This document shows positions 7,657 to 14,393 of a stretch of 16,283 bases of DNA, one piece after another; the stretch's first letter is position 1; every line of letters starts with the position of its first letter. The stretch comes from an uncultured Gemmatimonadota bacterium. GTDB lineage: Bacteria; Gemmatimonadota; Gemmatimonadetes; Gemmatimonadales; Gemmatimonadaceae. Made by a program: the position numbers and the translations under genes. Below the pieces are notes generated by a model, which was not told the origin of the DNA, ran no database searches, and worked only from the letters and a program-made list of their open reading frames with translations. The DNA lies in contig CAMLIT010000098.1 in the NCBI GenBank assembly GCA_946480295.1, positions 1-16,283 of the forward strand. The letters run 5' to 3'.

Positions 7657-8591
7657 CGCGACGCCGCCTCCCGATGCTCATCGCCGCGCTGATGCTCGCG
7701 TGCGCGGCACCGCTCCACGCGCAGGTCCGGCGGGCGGACGCCCTGCTCCGCGCCGGACAGCTTGCCGCGGCGGAGTCGGCGTACTACGCCACCTCGGACG
7801 CGCGCCCGCGGGATCCCGTCGCCCGCGCCGCGCTCGGGCGCTACCTCGCCGCGCGCGGCGCGGTGCGCGTGGGCGCGGTGCTCCTCGAGGAGGCGCGGCA
7901 GTTCGGCGGCGATCCGGCCGCGATCGGACGCGAGCTCGCGCCGATGTACTGGCGCCTCGGCGATTACCACGCGCTCGTGACGATGCCGGCCTCGCCGCTC
8001 TCGCGCGCCGAGCGGGCGCAGGCGGTCTGGCTGATCGCGCACGCGCCGAACGTCGCCGCTCCGGAGTCGGTCGTCATCGCCCTGCATCCCGCGACGGCCG
8101 CCGTGTCGCTCGGCAGCATCGCGCTTCGGATCGGCCGCCGAGTGCTGCAGGCGGAGGTGGATCCGCGGGGCGGCGGGCTCACCCTCGACGAGGCGTGGCG
8201 GCCGAGCGCCGCCGCCGTCTTCGGCGGCAAGCGCACGACGGCGCGGCTGGGCGCGATGCGTGAGGTCGCCATCGGCGATCTCGTCCTGGGCAACGTGCCG
8301 GTGCGCTTCGCCGCGCTCGGCGACCGCAACCGCGCGGTCGTGGGGATCGACCTGCTCGAGCGCTTCGCGCCGGCCGCGGACCCGCAGGCGGCGCGGCTCG
8401 TCCTGCGCCGAGCGGGCGACGTGCCGGCGAAGACGGCGGGTCAGCCGCTCCCCACGCTCACGGACGCGCAGGGGATCCGCGTGCTGATCAACGAGCGCTG
8501 GCTCCCGCTGACCGATCCGGTGATACTCGACCGGCTGCGCACGACGCCGTGGATGCTCGATCCCGTCAGGGGGCTGCTCGTACTCCCCTGA
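7653..8591 (+). CDS. Secreted TPR plus retropepsin-fold protein lacking the catalytic DTG
   Basis: A 312-residue protein with a signal peptide (about 1-23, ending PLHA). A helical, TPR-like region follows (about 24-130; patterns such as ADALLRAGQLAAAESAYY), then a C-terminal domain (about 140-312) that resembles bacterial retropepsin-like aspartyl proteases. The best support for that fold is the late segment VVGIDLLERFAP followed by a RLVLRR strand, matching the family's usual GILGMDLL...LRP ending, and the central strand VAIGDLVLGNVPVRF. Where the family has the catalytic Asp-Thr-Gly, this protein has D170-P171-R172-G-G. The aspartate survives, but threonine and the first glycine do not, so protease activity is doubtful. 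Its start overlaps the M1 peptidase stop as ATGA, so the two are probably made together, and it may be a partner or binding protein. The fold assignment is from pattern recognition only. Confidence 0.75.
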   Translation: MTRRRLPMLIAALMLACAAPLHAQVRRADALLRAGQLAAAESAYYATSDARPRDPVARAALGRYLAARGAVRVGAVLLEEARQFGGDPAAIGRELAPMYWRLGDYHALVTMPASPLSRAERAQAVWLIAHAPNVAAPESVVIALHPATAAVSLGSIALRIGRRVLQAEVDPRGGGLTLDEAWRPSAAAVFGGKRTTARLGAMREVAIGDLVLGNVPVRFAALGDRNRAVVGIDLLERFAPAADPQAARLVLRRAGDVPAKTAGQPLPTLTDAQGIRVLINERWLPLTDPVILDRLRTTPWMLDPVRGLLVLP

Positions 8592-8609
8592 CCGCCCCGG
8601 CGGCGCGTG

Positions 8610-9065
8610 TCACTTCCCGATGTGCCGCAGCTCGACCATCAGGCAGCGATCCTGGACGACATCGATCCCCGCGCGGGCGAGTCGCTCGGCGGCTTCGTCG
8701 TTGCGGATCCCGAGCTGGAACCACACGACCTTCGGTCGTTTGGCGATGATGTCGTCGACGTGCGGCGGGATGTCCTTCGGCCGGCGGAAGACGTCCACGA
8801 GATCGACGTCGCCGGGGATCGCCGAGATCGTGCGGTACACCGGCTCGCCGAGGATCTCCTTCACGTCCGGAAAGTACACCGGCACGGGCACGATCTCGTA
8901 GCCGGCGCGCTGGGCGTACTCGGGCACGTAGTACGCCGGCTGGCGCGTCTCGGGGATCTTGATGCCGAGCACGGCGATACGATGCGTCCGCCGGAGCAGG
9001 TCGGCGATCCGGTCGTCGTCCTCGATCAGGTGCGTGCGCCAGTCGGCATTCGTCGTCGTCTGCAT
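8610..9065 (-). CDS. CoA-binding protein (YccU/CoA_binding_2 family)
   Basis: A small 151-residue Rossmann-fold protein of the CoA-binding family (E. coli YccU-like). The opening IAVLGIKIPETRQPAYYVPE, the segment GYEIVPVPVYFPDVKEILGE, the signature VDLVDVFRRP (about residues 87-96) and the end DRCLMVEL with its conserved cysteine are all typical. Members bind coenzyme A; no reaction is established that I can state with confidence. The gene faces the end of the plus-strand operon, with 18 bases between the stops, and is divergent from the oxidoreductase at 9237. I chose the ATG at 9065 because the frame upstream lacks family similarity. No Shine-Dalgarno sequence precedes it; a TAGATT hexamer ends six bases before the ATG, which could mean a leaderless transcript. 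Confidence 0.92.
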   Translation of the reverse strand: MQTTTNADWRTHLIEDDDRIADLLRRTHRIAVLGIKIPETRQPAYYVPEYAQRAGYEIVPVPVYFPDVKEILGEPVYRTISAIPGDVDLVDVFRRPKDIPPHVDDIIAKRPKVVWFQLGIRNDEAAERLARAGIDVVQDRCLMVELRHIGK

Positions 9066-9071
9066 GCCCGG

Positions 9072-9077
9072 AATCTA
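9072..9077 (-). promoter_or_regulatory. Candidate -10 element for a leaderless CoA-binding protein transcript
   Basis: Read on the minus strand, TAGATT lies six bases before the ATG at 9065. In several bacterial phyla a TANNNT box at this distance marks leaderless mRNAs, and no ribosome binding site is seen here. There is no good -35 match at 16-18 bases upstream, so support is limited to position and the hexamer. Confidence 0.25.
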
Positions 9078-9220
9078 GGCACAATGTGCACCGACGGCAC
9101 GCGTCCGCGCGATCCGGCCGTGCCATACGATTCGGTGGGACGCCACGGAACACGTTTGGCACGACGGATGACTCCGCGACCGCGTGCGGATAACTTTCCA
9201 TGGCGTCACACACCCGAACG

Positions 9221-9226
9221 AGGGAG
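9221..9226 (+). promoter_or_regulatory. Ribosome binding site of the oxidoreductase gene
   Basis: AGGGAG ends ten bases before the ATG at 9237. It is the clearest Shine-Dalgarno-like site in the window and decides the start in a frame that is open for over 600 bases upstream. A possible promoter lies before it: ATGACT at 9168-9173 and TAACTT at 9191-9196, 17 bases apart, but both boxes are poor matches. I see nothing else in the 171-base divergent gap. Confidence 0.5.
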
Positions 9227-9236
9227 ATCTCATCGC

Positions 9237-10382
9237 ATGCGGATGCTCGTTCTCGGCGCCGGGCTGCAGGGATCGGCCTGCGCGTACGACCTGCTGCAGG
9301 ATAAGGATGTCGATTCGGTGCGCATCGGCGACATCCACATCGACCACCTCCCCGAGTTCCTCGCGCCCTACTCGGGGCCGCGGCTGCTGCCGACGCCGCT
9401 GGACGTGCGCGACCGCGAGGCCGTGCTCGGCGTGATGCGCGAGTGCGACGCGGTGATGAGCGCGATCCCGTACTACTTCAACTACGAGCTGGCGAAGCTC
9501 GCCGTCGAGGCGGGCGTGCACTTCTGCGACCTCGGCGGCAACACCGAGATCGTCTTCGAGCAGAAGCAGCTCGACGCCGAGGCGCGACGGAAGAACATCA
9601 CCGTCGTTCCCGACTGCGGGCTCGCTCCCGGCATGGTGAACATCCTCGCCCAGGAGGGGATCCGGCAGCTCGACGAGGTCGACGCGGTGAAGATCTACGT
9701 CGGCGGCCTGCCGCAGCATCCGGAGCCGCCGCTGAACTACCAGATCGTCTACTCCATCGAGGGCGTCCTCGACTACTACACGACGCTCTCCTGGGTGCTG
9801 CGCGACCGCAAGCGCACCCAGGTCAAGGCGCTCTCGGAGATCGAGCACATCCCCTTCGACGCGCCGGTCGGCGAGCTCGAGGCATTCCACACCGCGGGCG
9901 GGCTGTCGACGATGGCGTTCCGGTACGAGGGGAAGATCCCTGCGATGGAGTACAAGACGCTGCGCTATCCCGGCCACGCGAAGATGATGGAGGCGATCCG
10001 GGACCTCGGCCTGCTGGAGCTCGAGCCGGTGGACGTGAAGGGGCTCAAGGTCGTGCCGCGCGACGAGTTCATCGCCGTCGTCGGGCCGCGGCTCACGAAG
10101 CCGCACGGCAAGGACCTGGTCGCCGCGCGCGTGATCGTCGCGGGCCGGAAGGGCGGGACGCCGAAGACGATCGAGTGGGAGCTGCTCGACTACTACGACG
10201 AGAAGCACGGCATCAGCGCGATGATGCGGACGACGGGGTACTCCCTGGCGATCACGGGGCTGATGCAGGCACGCGGCGAAGTGAAGCCCGCCGGCGTGCA
10301 CACGCCTGACGAGTGCATCCCCGCACAGAAGTACATCGAGGAGCTGGGGAAGCGGGGAATCGACGTGAGGAGAGTGCAGTAA
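9237..10382 (+). CDS. Saccharopine dehydrogenase-family NAD(P)-dependent oxidoreductase
   Basis: A 381-residue oxidoreductase with an N-terminal Rossmann fold (L-G7-A-G9-L-Q-G12, followed by an acidic strand end near residues 31-36) and the middle domain of the saccharopine-dehydrogenase/lysine-dehydrogenase family. Supporting segments are CDAVMSAIPYYFNYELAKLA, GVHFCDLGGNTEIVFEQ, VPDCGLAPGMVNILA and MEYKTLRYPGHAKMM. Close relatives include L-lysine 6-dehydrogenase and carboxynorspermidine synthase, and the overall sequence style is nearest to lysine 6-dehydrogenase. The substrate cannot be fixed from sequence, so I give the family only. The protein reads as complete. It is transcribed alone, divergent from the CoA-binding protein and convergent with dacB. 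The base after its TAA stop begins a heptamer repeat element. Confidence 0.9.
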   Translation: MRMLVLGAGLQGSACAYDLLQDKDVDSVRIGDIHIDHLPEFLAPYSGPRLLPTPLDVRDREAVLGVMRECDAVMSAIPYYFNYELAKLAVEAGVHFCDLGGNTEIVFEQKQLDAEARRKNITVVPDCGLAPGMVNILAQEGIRQLDEVDAVKIYVGGLPQHPEPPLNYQIVYSIEGVLDYYTTLSWVLRDRKRTQVKALSEIEHIPFDAPVGELEAFHTAGGLSTMAFRYEGKIPAMEYKTLRYPGHAKMMEAIRDLGLLELEPVDVKGLKVVPRDEFIAVVGPRLTKPHGKDLVAARVIVAGRKGGTPKTIEWELLDYYDEKHGISAMMRTTGYSLAITGLMQARGEVKPAGVHTPDECIPAQKYIEELGKRGIDVRRVQ

Positions 10383-10519
10383 GGGGCGAGGGGCGAGGGT
10401 CGAGGGTCGAGACGAGCGGTAGTGATGTAGGAACGAGGATCGAGAGAGGGCGTCACTCGTTCCTCGCTCTTATTCACTCTCACCTGCCCTCTCGACCCTC
10501 GACCCTAGACCCTCGCCCC
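10383..10519. repeat. Palindromic heptamer element, copy A
   Basis: A 137-base near-palindrome fills the gap between two convergent genes. The left arm (10383-10410) is four tandem heptamers: GGGGCGA twice, then GGGTCGA twice. The right arm (10492-10519) is four inverted heptamers: TCGACCC twice, TAGACCC, TCGCCCC. The arms are reverse complements apart from two positions in one unit. The 81-base core has a 9-base inner stem (10429-10437 with 10456-10464) and a shorter AGTGA/TCACT pairing (10421-10425 with 10474-10478). The element starts on the base after the oxidoreductase stop and ends four bases before the dacB stop. It has no open frame of note and no T tract. As RNA it would form a long hairpin from either strand, so it may end or protect both transcripts. 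Confidence 0.9.
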
Positions 10520-10523
10520 TGCT

Positions 10524-12152
10524 CTACCTGACGAACTCCGCCAGCGTCGCTCCCATCTGGTCCATCGTCGCCTTCGCGTTCCAGCGGTCGTGGCCGTTGT
10601 AGATGAACGAGAAGGCGATGATCTCGCCGTCCTTGGCCGTCACGTAGCCGCCGAGCGAGGCGACGGTGTTCGTCGTGCCGGTCTTCGCGTGCAGGTTGCC
10701 GTGCGCCGGCGTGTAGCGGCCGTGCCGCTTCAGGGTGCCCGACTCGCCCTCGAGGGGGAGCGAGGCGTGGAAGGTGGAGCCCCAGGGCGCCTGGTGCGCG
10801 TAGGCGAGCAGCTTCACCATCGAGCGCGGGGTCACGTGATCGAGCACGGAGAGGCCGCTGCCGTCGGTCACGCTCACGTCCTGCGGCCGCGCGCCGACCT
10901 TCTGCGCGAGGAAGGTGCGCAGCGTGTTCAGCCCCGTTTCCGCCGAGCCCGCACGGCCGGTGGCGGCGCGCGCGGCGCTCCGGAAGAGGAGCTCGGCGAA
11001 CAGGTTGATGCTCTCGCGGTCCATCTGGGTGACGATCTCCGCCAGCGGCGGCGACTTGATCGCGGCCACCGGCGCGGCGTTGGCCGGCGTCTTCCCGACG
11101 CGCGTCTGTCCGTCCACCGTGATCCCGACCTTGGCGAGCGACGCGCGCAGCGCGCCGGTCGCGAAGAGCGCCGGGTCGTCCACGACCAGTGAATAGCGCA
11201 GCGGCCCGGAGCGCGCGCCGATCGAGCCGGAGACGGCGATCGTACCGTCGGACCGGCGGATCGCCCGGATGCGGCCACCGCTGCTCCCCCTCACGCGGAC
11301 CGAGCTCACGACGGGGATGGTGGTCGTGGCCGGATCGAGGTGCACGTCGGCCGTCCGGCCGTTCGGCTGGACCACGACCCAGACGACGTTCTCGTTGAGC
11401 GACAGCGCCGAGACGCGCGCGGCGTACGCCGCGCCGAGGTAGCGCCGCTGCCAGCCATCGGGGACGAGCTGATCGTCGAACGCGCTGGCGTCACCGACGA
11501 TGTCGCCGCGCACGTGCTTCACCCCCGCTGCGGCGATCTGCTGCGCGAGCACGTCCATCGGCTCCGCCGTCTTCCAGAGCCGGCTGGAGAGGGACGGGTC
11601 GCCCGAGCCGCGCAGGTACAGGTTGCCCTGGAGCACGCCGTCGGTACCGACCTCGCCATCGCGCAGCGCCGAGGTGACGAAGCTGTAGTCCGGCCCGAAG
11701 CGGTCGAGCGCCATCGCCGCGGTGAACATCTTCATGGTCGACGCCGGCTGCATCTCGGCGTCGGCGTTCGATTCGAAGAGCGTGTCGCCGCGGGTGAGCG
11801 AGACGACCATGACCCCCCACTCGCCGCTGCGCGTGTGGGAGTGGAGGATGGAGCCGAGGTCGGCGTCGAGCGCGCCGGCGCCTACGGGCGAGGCCCATCG
11901 CGCGGCGGGTGCCGCCGCGCGCGCGCGCCGGCGCGGGATCGCGCGGTGCGTCGTCCTCGTCCGGTGCCGCTTCGCGTGCGTCCGCTTCGCCGGGGCCGGC
12001 GCGGAGACGGTCGTCTCGCCGCCAGCGGCCTCGGACAGCGACGGGCCATCTCCCTGCGCCGACGCCGAGCCGGCCAGGGTGAGGGAGGCGCCGCAGACCA
12101 GCGCCGCGCACGCGAGCGTGCGGCGGATTCGCCGAACCATTCTCCTGCTCAT
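10524..12152 (-). CDS. dacB: D-Ala-D-Ala carboxypeptidase/endopeptidase (PBP4-type, peptidase S13)
   Basis: A periplasmic penicillin-binding protein of 542 residues that trims or cleaves peptidoglycan peptide cross-links. It has a basic N-terminus and a signal peptide (about 1-34, ending SASAQG). A low-complexity Arg/Ala/His-rich stretch (about 53-90) follows, and then the catalytic domain. The serine-enzyme motifs are all present: S138-T-M-K141, S381-I-N383 and K490-T-G492. The roughly 240 residues between the first two motifs hold the insert domains that mark the DacB (class C) family, with QGNLYLRGSGDPSL at their start. I prefer the ATG at 12152 (MSRRMVRR) because it gives a standard signal peptide; 12182 and 12140 are in-frame alternatives, and none has a strong Shine-Dalgarno site. 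It follows the cta genes on the same strand, but a hairpin terminator lies between. Its stop is four bases from repeat copy A. Confidence 0.93.
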   Translation of the reverse strand: MSRRMVRRIRRTLACAALVCGASLTLAGSASAQGDGPSLSEAAGGETTVSAPAPAKRTHAKRHRTRTTHRAIPRRRARAAAPAARWASPVGAGALDADLGSILHSHTRSGEWGVMVVSLTRGDTLFESNADAEMQPASTMKMFTAAMALDRFGPDYSFVTSALRDGEVGTDGVLQGNLYLRGSGDPSLSSRLWKTAEPMDVLAQQIAAAGVKHVRGDIVGDASAFDDQLVPDGWQRRYLGAAYAARVSALSLNENVVWVVVQPNGRTADVHLDPATTTIPVVSSVRVRGSSGGRIRAIRRSDGTIAVSGSIGARSGPLRYSLVVDDPALFATGALRASLAKVGITVDGQTRVGKTPANAAPVAAIKSPPLAEIVTQMDRESINLFAELLFRSAARAATGRAGSAETGLNTLRTFLAQKVGARPQDVSVTDGSGLSVLDHVTPRSMVKLLAYAHQAPWGSTFHASLPLEGESGTLKRHGRYTPAHGNLHAKTGTTNTVASLGGYVTAKDGEIIAFSFIYNGHDRWNAKATMDQMGATLAEFVR

Positions 12153-12462
12153 GTCATCCGGACGAGGCAACTCGCGTTCCATGCGCGAGGATTCGTAAGG
12201 CGGCCAGCTCCAACGAATTAGCGAAAGCGGCCAGGACTCCGACAGTGGGTCGACCGGAGCTCGCGAGCGATGAGGTGGTGGACCGCGACCGCGCGGCCCA
12301 TTCGAACAATACCACGCAATCCGCAAACGTGCGCCGCGTTCGCCGGCCTGTGGCGCGAAAGCCGCCGGTGCGCGTGCGACCGGCGGCCGTCTTATCGGGA
12401 GTTGCCACTGCTGGCGGGCGATGCGGGGTCGGTCGTCGGAGCGTTGGTCCGCGAGGAGGTCG
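12153..12462. other. Non-coding gap between ctaG and dacB
   Basis: About 310 bases separate the dacB start from the ctaG stop. The ctaG-side end holds a hairpin terminator (12358-12387). The rest presumably carries the dacB promoter and leader on the minus strand, but I found no convincing -35/-10 pair. The short open frames here (for example an 84-residue minus-strand frame rich in Arg, Thr and Ser) look like chance frames. The base composition around 12280-12340 is slightly less GC-rich than the surrounding genes. Confidence 0.6.
12358..12387 (-). terminator. Rho-independent terminator after ctaG
   Basis: On the minus strand, a perfect 9-base stem (GCCGCCGGT and its complement, 12379-12387 and 12361-12369) with a 9-base loop is followed at once by TTTCGCG. 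It lies about 75 bases after the ctaG stop. It would end the cytochrome oxidase transcript and set dacB apart as a separate unit. Confidence 0.65.
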
Positions 12463-13323
12463 TCAGCCGTCGACCTGCGCCGCCGTCGTGGAATCCAGCC
12501 CCCCGTGCGCCTGCCACTTGAAGAAGACGACCGAGATGATCGCGACGAAAAACAGGCCGCCGGGGATCCACATGATGAGCCCGCCGATGAACTGGTCGGT
12601 GAGCGGGGTGATCCCCCAGATGCGCGGGGCGCTGGCGTAGGCGGGGTAGAGCACATCGCCCGCGTAGGCGATGAAGATCGCCACGACCGACATCGGGATG
12701 CTCAGGAGGAACAGGTAGAGCATCTGCAGCGGGTACGAGAGCCGGGGCAGCTCGGGGAGCGGGCTGAGAATCGGCCACCACATCAGCACCGAGGCGACGA
12801 GGAACATCAGGTGCATGACGATGTGGATCGGGTGCTCCGCCATCGCCGTGTTGTAGAGCACCGGCAGGTGCCACGCCGCGATCACCACGGTGAAGATCGC
12901 GAAGCACCGGGTCGGCTTCGTCACCCAGCGCGCGGCGGCGGCGACCCAGCGGTAGCGCAGCGCCGGGCGCAGCATCCACCCCGGGGTGCCCATGACGAGA
13001 AGCGGGGCGACGGCCATGGTGAGCAGGAGATGCTGCACCATGTGCGCGCTGAACAGGTAGTAGTCGCTCAGGTCGTGGAGCCAGCCGTTGAGCGAGAAGA
13101 AGAGCGTGATCAGGCCGGCGTAGAAGGCCGTGCGCTGCCCCGGCCGGGGCGCCAGCCAGGGGAGGCCGGCGGCGAGGCTCGCCCGCCGCCCCTCCACCCT
13201 CGCCATCCCTTCGTACAGGCCCGCGAGGGCGAGGATGCCGATCACGGTGCTGATGTGCACCGAGAAGCTCGCGGGACTGATCTGCGCGCCGACGTGCAGC
13301 AGCAGCGCGAGATGATGCGACAT
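12463..13323 (-). CDS. ctaG: Cytochrome c oxidase assembly factor CtaG (caa3 type)
   Basis: A 286-residue integral membrane protein with about seven membrane segments (roughly 20-40, 66-82, 92-112, 140-158, 167-190, 198-222 and 243-268). It belongs to the Bacillus-type CtaG family, needed for assembly of the copper centre in caa3 oxidases, and is distinct from the Cox11-type protein of the same name. Supporting segments are FSAHMVQHLLLTMAVAPLL, AWHLPVLYN, HIVMHLMFLVASVLMWWP and DQFIGGLIMWIPGG, with conserved histidines at the membrane faces that could bind copper. The start lies four bases after the ctaF stop, so it is the last gene of the cta operon; a terminator follows. Confidence 0.92.
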   Translation of the reverse strand: MSHHLALLLHVGAQISPASFSVHISTVIGILALAGLYEGMARVEGRRASLAAGLPWLAPRPGQRTAFYAGLITLFFSLNGWLHDLSDYYLFSAHMVQHLLLTMAVAPLLVMGTPGWMLRPALRYRWVAAAARWVTKPTRCFAIFTVVIAAWHLPVLYNTAMAEHPIHIVMHLMFLVASVLMWWPILSPLPELPRLSYPLQMLYLFLLSIPMSVVAIFIAYAGDVLYPAYASAPRIWGITPLTDQFIGGLIMWIPGGLFFVAIISVVFFKWQAHGGLDSTTAAQVDG

Positions 13324-13327
13324 CAGC

Positions 13328-13684
13328 TCACGCCCGGATGACGAGGTGCCCGAAGAGGAAGAGCAGCGAGACGATCGTCACGATGGCGATGATCAACGGC
13401 CCGGTGAACAGTGCCCGGAAGATCCGGTGGTCGTACTTCAGGTGCATGTAGAACAGCACCACGATCACGAACTTCAGCGCCGACAGGACGAGCAGCAGCG
13501 GCACGAAGGCGTGCGACTGCACCACGGACGGGATGTAGTAGACCCACACCTCGGCCACGGTGATCAGCGTGAGGATGACGGCGACCTTCCAGTAGATGGA
13601 CCAGGTCGGGTGCTCGTGCACCTCGCCCATCGCCTCCAGCTGGTCGACGGGCGCGCCGGTCGCGTGCTCGGGTACGTGTGCCAT
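13328..13684 (-). CDS. ctaF: Cytochrome c oxidase subunit IV (prokaryotic, caa3 type)
   Basis: A 118-residue small oxidase subunit with a polar His/Glu-rich N-terminus and three membrane helices (about 32-52, 58-80 and 93-114). The segment LKFVIVVLFYMHLKYD, spanning helix two and the following loop, is the family signature. It stabilises the oxidase core and has no redox centre. The ATG at 13684 lies five bases after the ctaE stop, and four bases separate its stop from ctaG. The same frame stays open for about 580 bases further upstream, but there it is only a shadow of ctaE. Confidence 0.92.
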   Translation of the reverse strand: MAHVPEHATGAPVDQLEAMGEVHEHPTWSIYWKVAVILTLITVAEVWVYYIPSVVQSHAFVPLLLVLSALKFVIVVLFYMHLKYDHRIFRALFTGPLIIAIVTIVSLLFLFGHLVIRA

Positions 13685-13689
13685 GGCCG

Positions 13690-14361
13690 TTAGTGAATCA
13701 GGTAGACGAGCGTGAAGATCGCGATCCAGACCACGTCGACGAAGTGCCAGTACAGCGCGCAGATGTCGACGAGGAGGGCGTCCTTCGGGCCGAGCCCGCG
13801 CTTCACGTCGATGGCGAAGAGCGTGAGCAGCCAGAGCACGCCCGCGGTCACGTGGGCGCCGTGGAAGCCCGTCAGGGTGAAGAACGACGAGCCGAAGAGG
13901 TTCGTGCGGATCGACAGCCCCTCGTGGACGAAGGACGTGAACTCGAACGCCTGGAAGCCGAGGAAGGTGGCGCCGAGGAGCGCCGTCATCAGCAGCCAGA
14001 GCTTCGAGGAGGCGAGGATCCGCGCGCCGAAGCCGGCGTCGGCCGGCAGCGGCTTGCCCTTGTTCTCGACGGCGGCGAGGGCGAGCACCATCGCCAGCGA
14101 CGACATGAGCAGCACGAACGTCGAGACCGACGTGACGGGGATGTTCAGGACCGCCTTCATGGTGGTCGCGCACTGCGGCGGATTGCACACCTCGTGCGGG
14201 AACGGCCCAGTGAGGCTGCGCCCCTTGTACACGAGGTACGTCGAGATGAGCGACGCGAACAGCATGCACTCCGAGCCGATGAAGGCCCAGACGGCGATCT
14301 TCCGATGATCCAGCCCGGTGCTCGTGGCCGGGTGACCGTGTGAGACTGCGGCGGTAGCCAT
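13690..14361 (-). CDS. ctaE: Cytochrome c oxidase subunit III, five-helix form
   Basis: Subunit III of the haem-copper oxidase, 223 residues, with about five membrane helices (roughly 22-44, 76-97, 118-138, 157-180 and 197-220). Family marks include WAFIGSECMLFASLISTYLVY, TSVSTFVLLMSSLAMVLAL, FTLTGFHGAHVTAGVLWL and YWHFVDVVWIAIFTLVYLI. Seven-helix subunit III is usual in mitochondria and proteobacteria. The five-helix form goes with a subunit I carrying two extra C-terminal helices, as in Bacillus and Thermus caa3, and ctaD here fits. The loop after helix one has a short insert with two cysteines (C59 and C64), which I do not recall from typical members. No Shine-Dalgarno site is visible before the ATG. 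A 184-base gap holding repeat copy B separates it from ctaD, unlike the 4-5 base gaps downstream. Confidence 0.94.
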   Translation of the reverse strand: MATAAVSHGHPATSTGLDHRKIAVWAFIGSECMLFASLISTYLVYKGRSLTGPFPHEVCNPPQCATTMKAVLNIPVTSVSTFVLLMSSLAMVLALAAVENKGKPLPADAGFGARILASSKLWLLMTALLGATFLGFQAFEFTSFVHEGLSIRTNLFGSSFFTLTGFHGAHVTAGVLWLLTLFAIDVKRGLGPKDALLVDICALYWHFVDVVWIAIFTLVYLIH

Positions 14362-14393
14362 TATTCGGTGAGAGGGATCAGGATGCTGGATTC

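Noticed and set aside
8607..9236. Upstream in-frame extension of the oxidoreductase
   Set aside because: Runs antisense through the CoA-binding gene and lacks family similarity; the Rossmann start and a Shine-Dalgarno site fit the ATG at 9237.
10383..10519. CRISPR array or ordinary microsatellite
   Set aside because: Units are 7 bases with no spacers, and the array is mirrored on both sides of a foldable core, so neither label fits.
12242..12255. GGGTCGACC near 12247 as a third heptamer copy
   Set aside because: A single unit that is palindromic by chance, with no tandem neighbours or core.
12154..12408. Small 84-codon minus-strand gene between ctaG and dacB
   Set aside because: Composition is that of a chance frame, no ribosome binding site, and it spans the ctaG terminator.
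12183..12656. N-terminal extension of dacB to about 710 residues
   Set aside because: The extra segment is Arg/Ser/Pro-rich, overlaps ctaG and a terminator, and precedes a normal signal peptide beginning near 12152.
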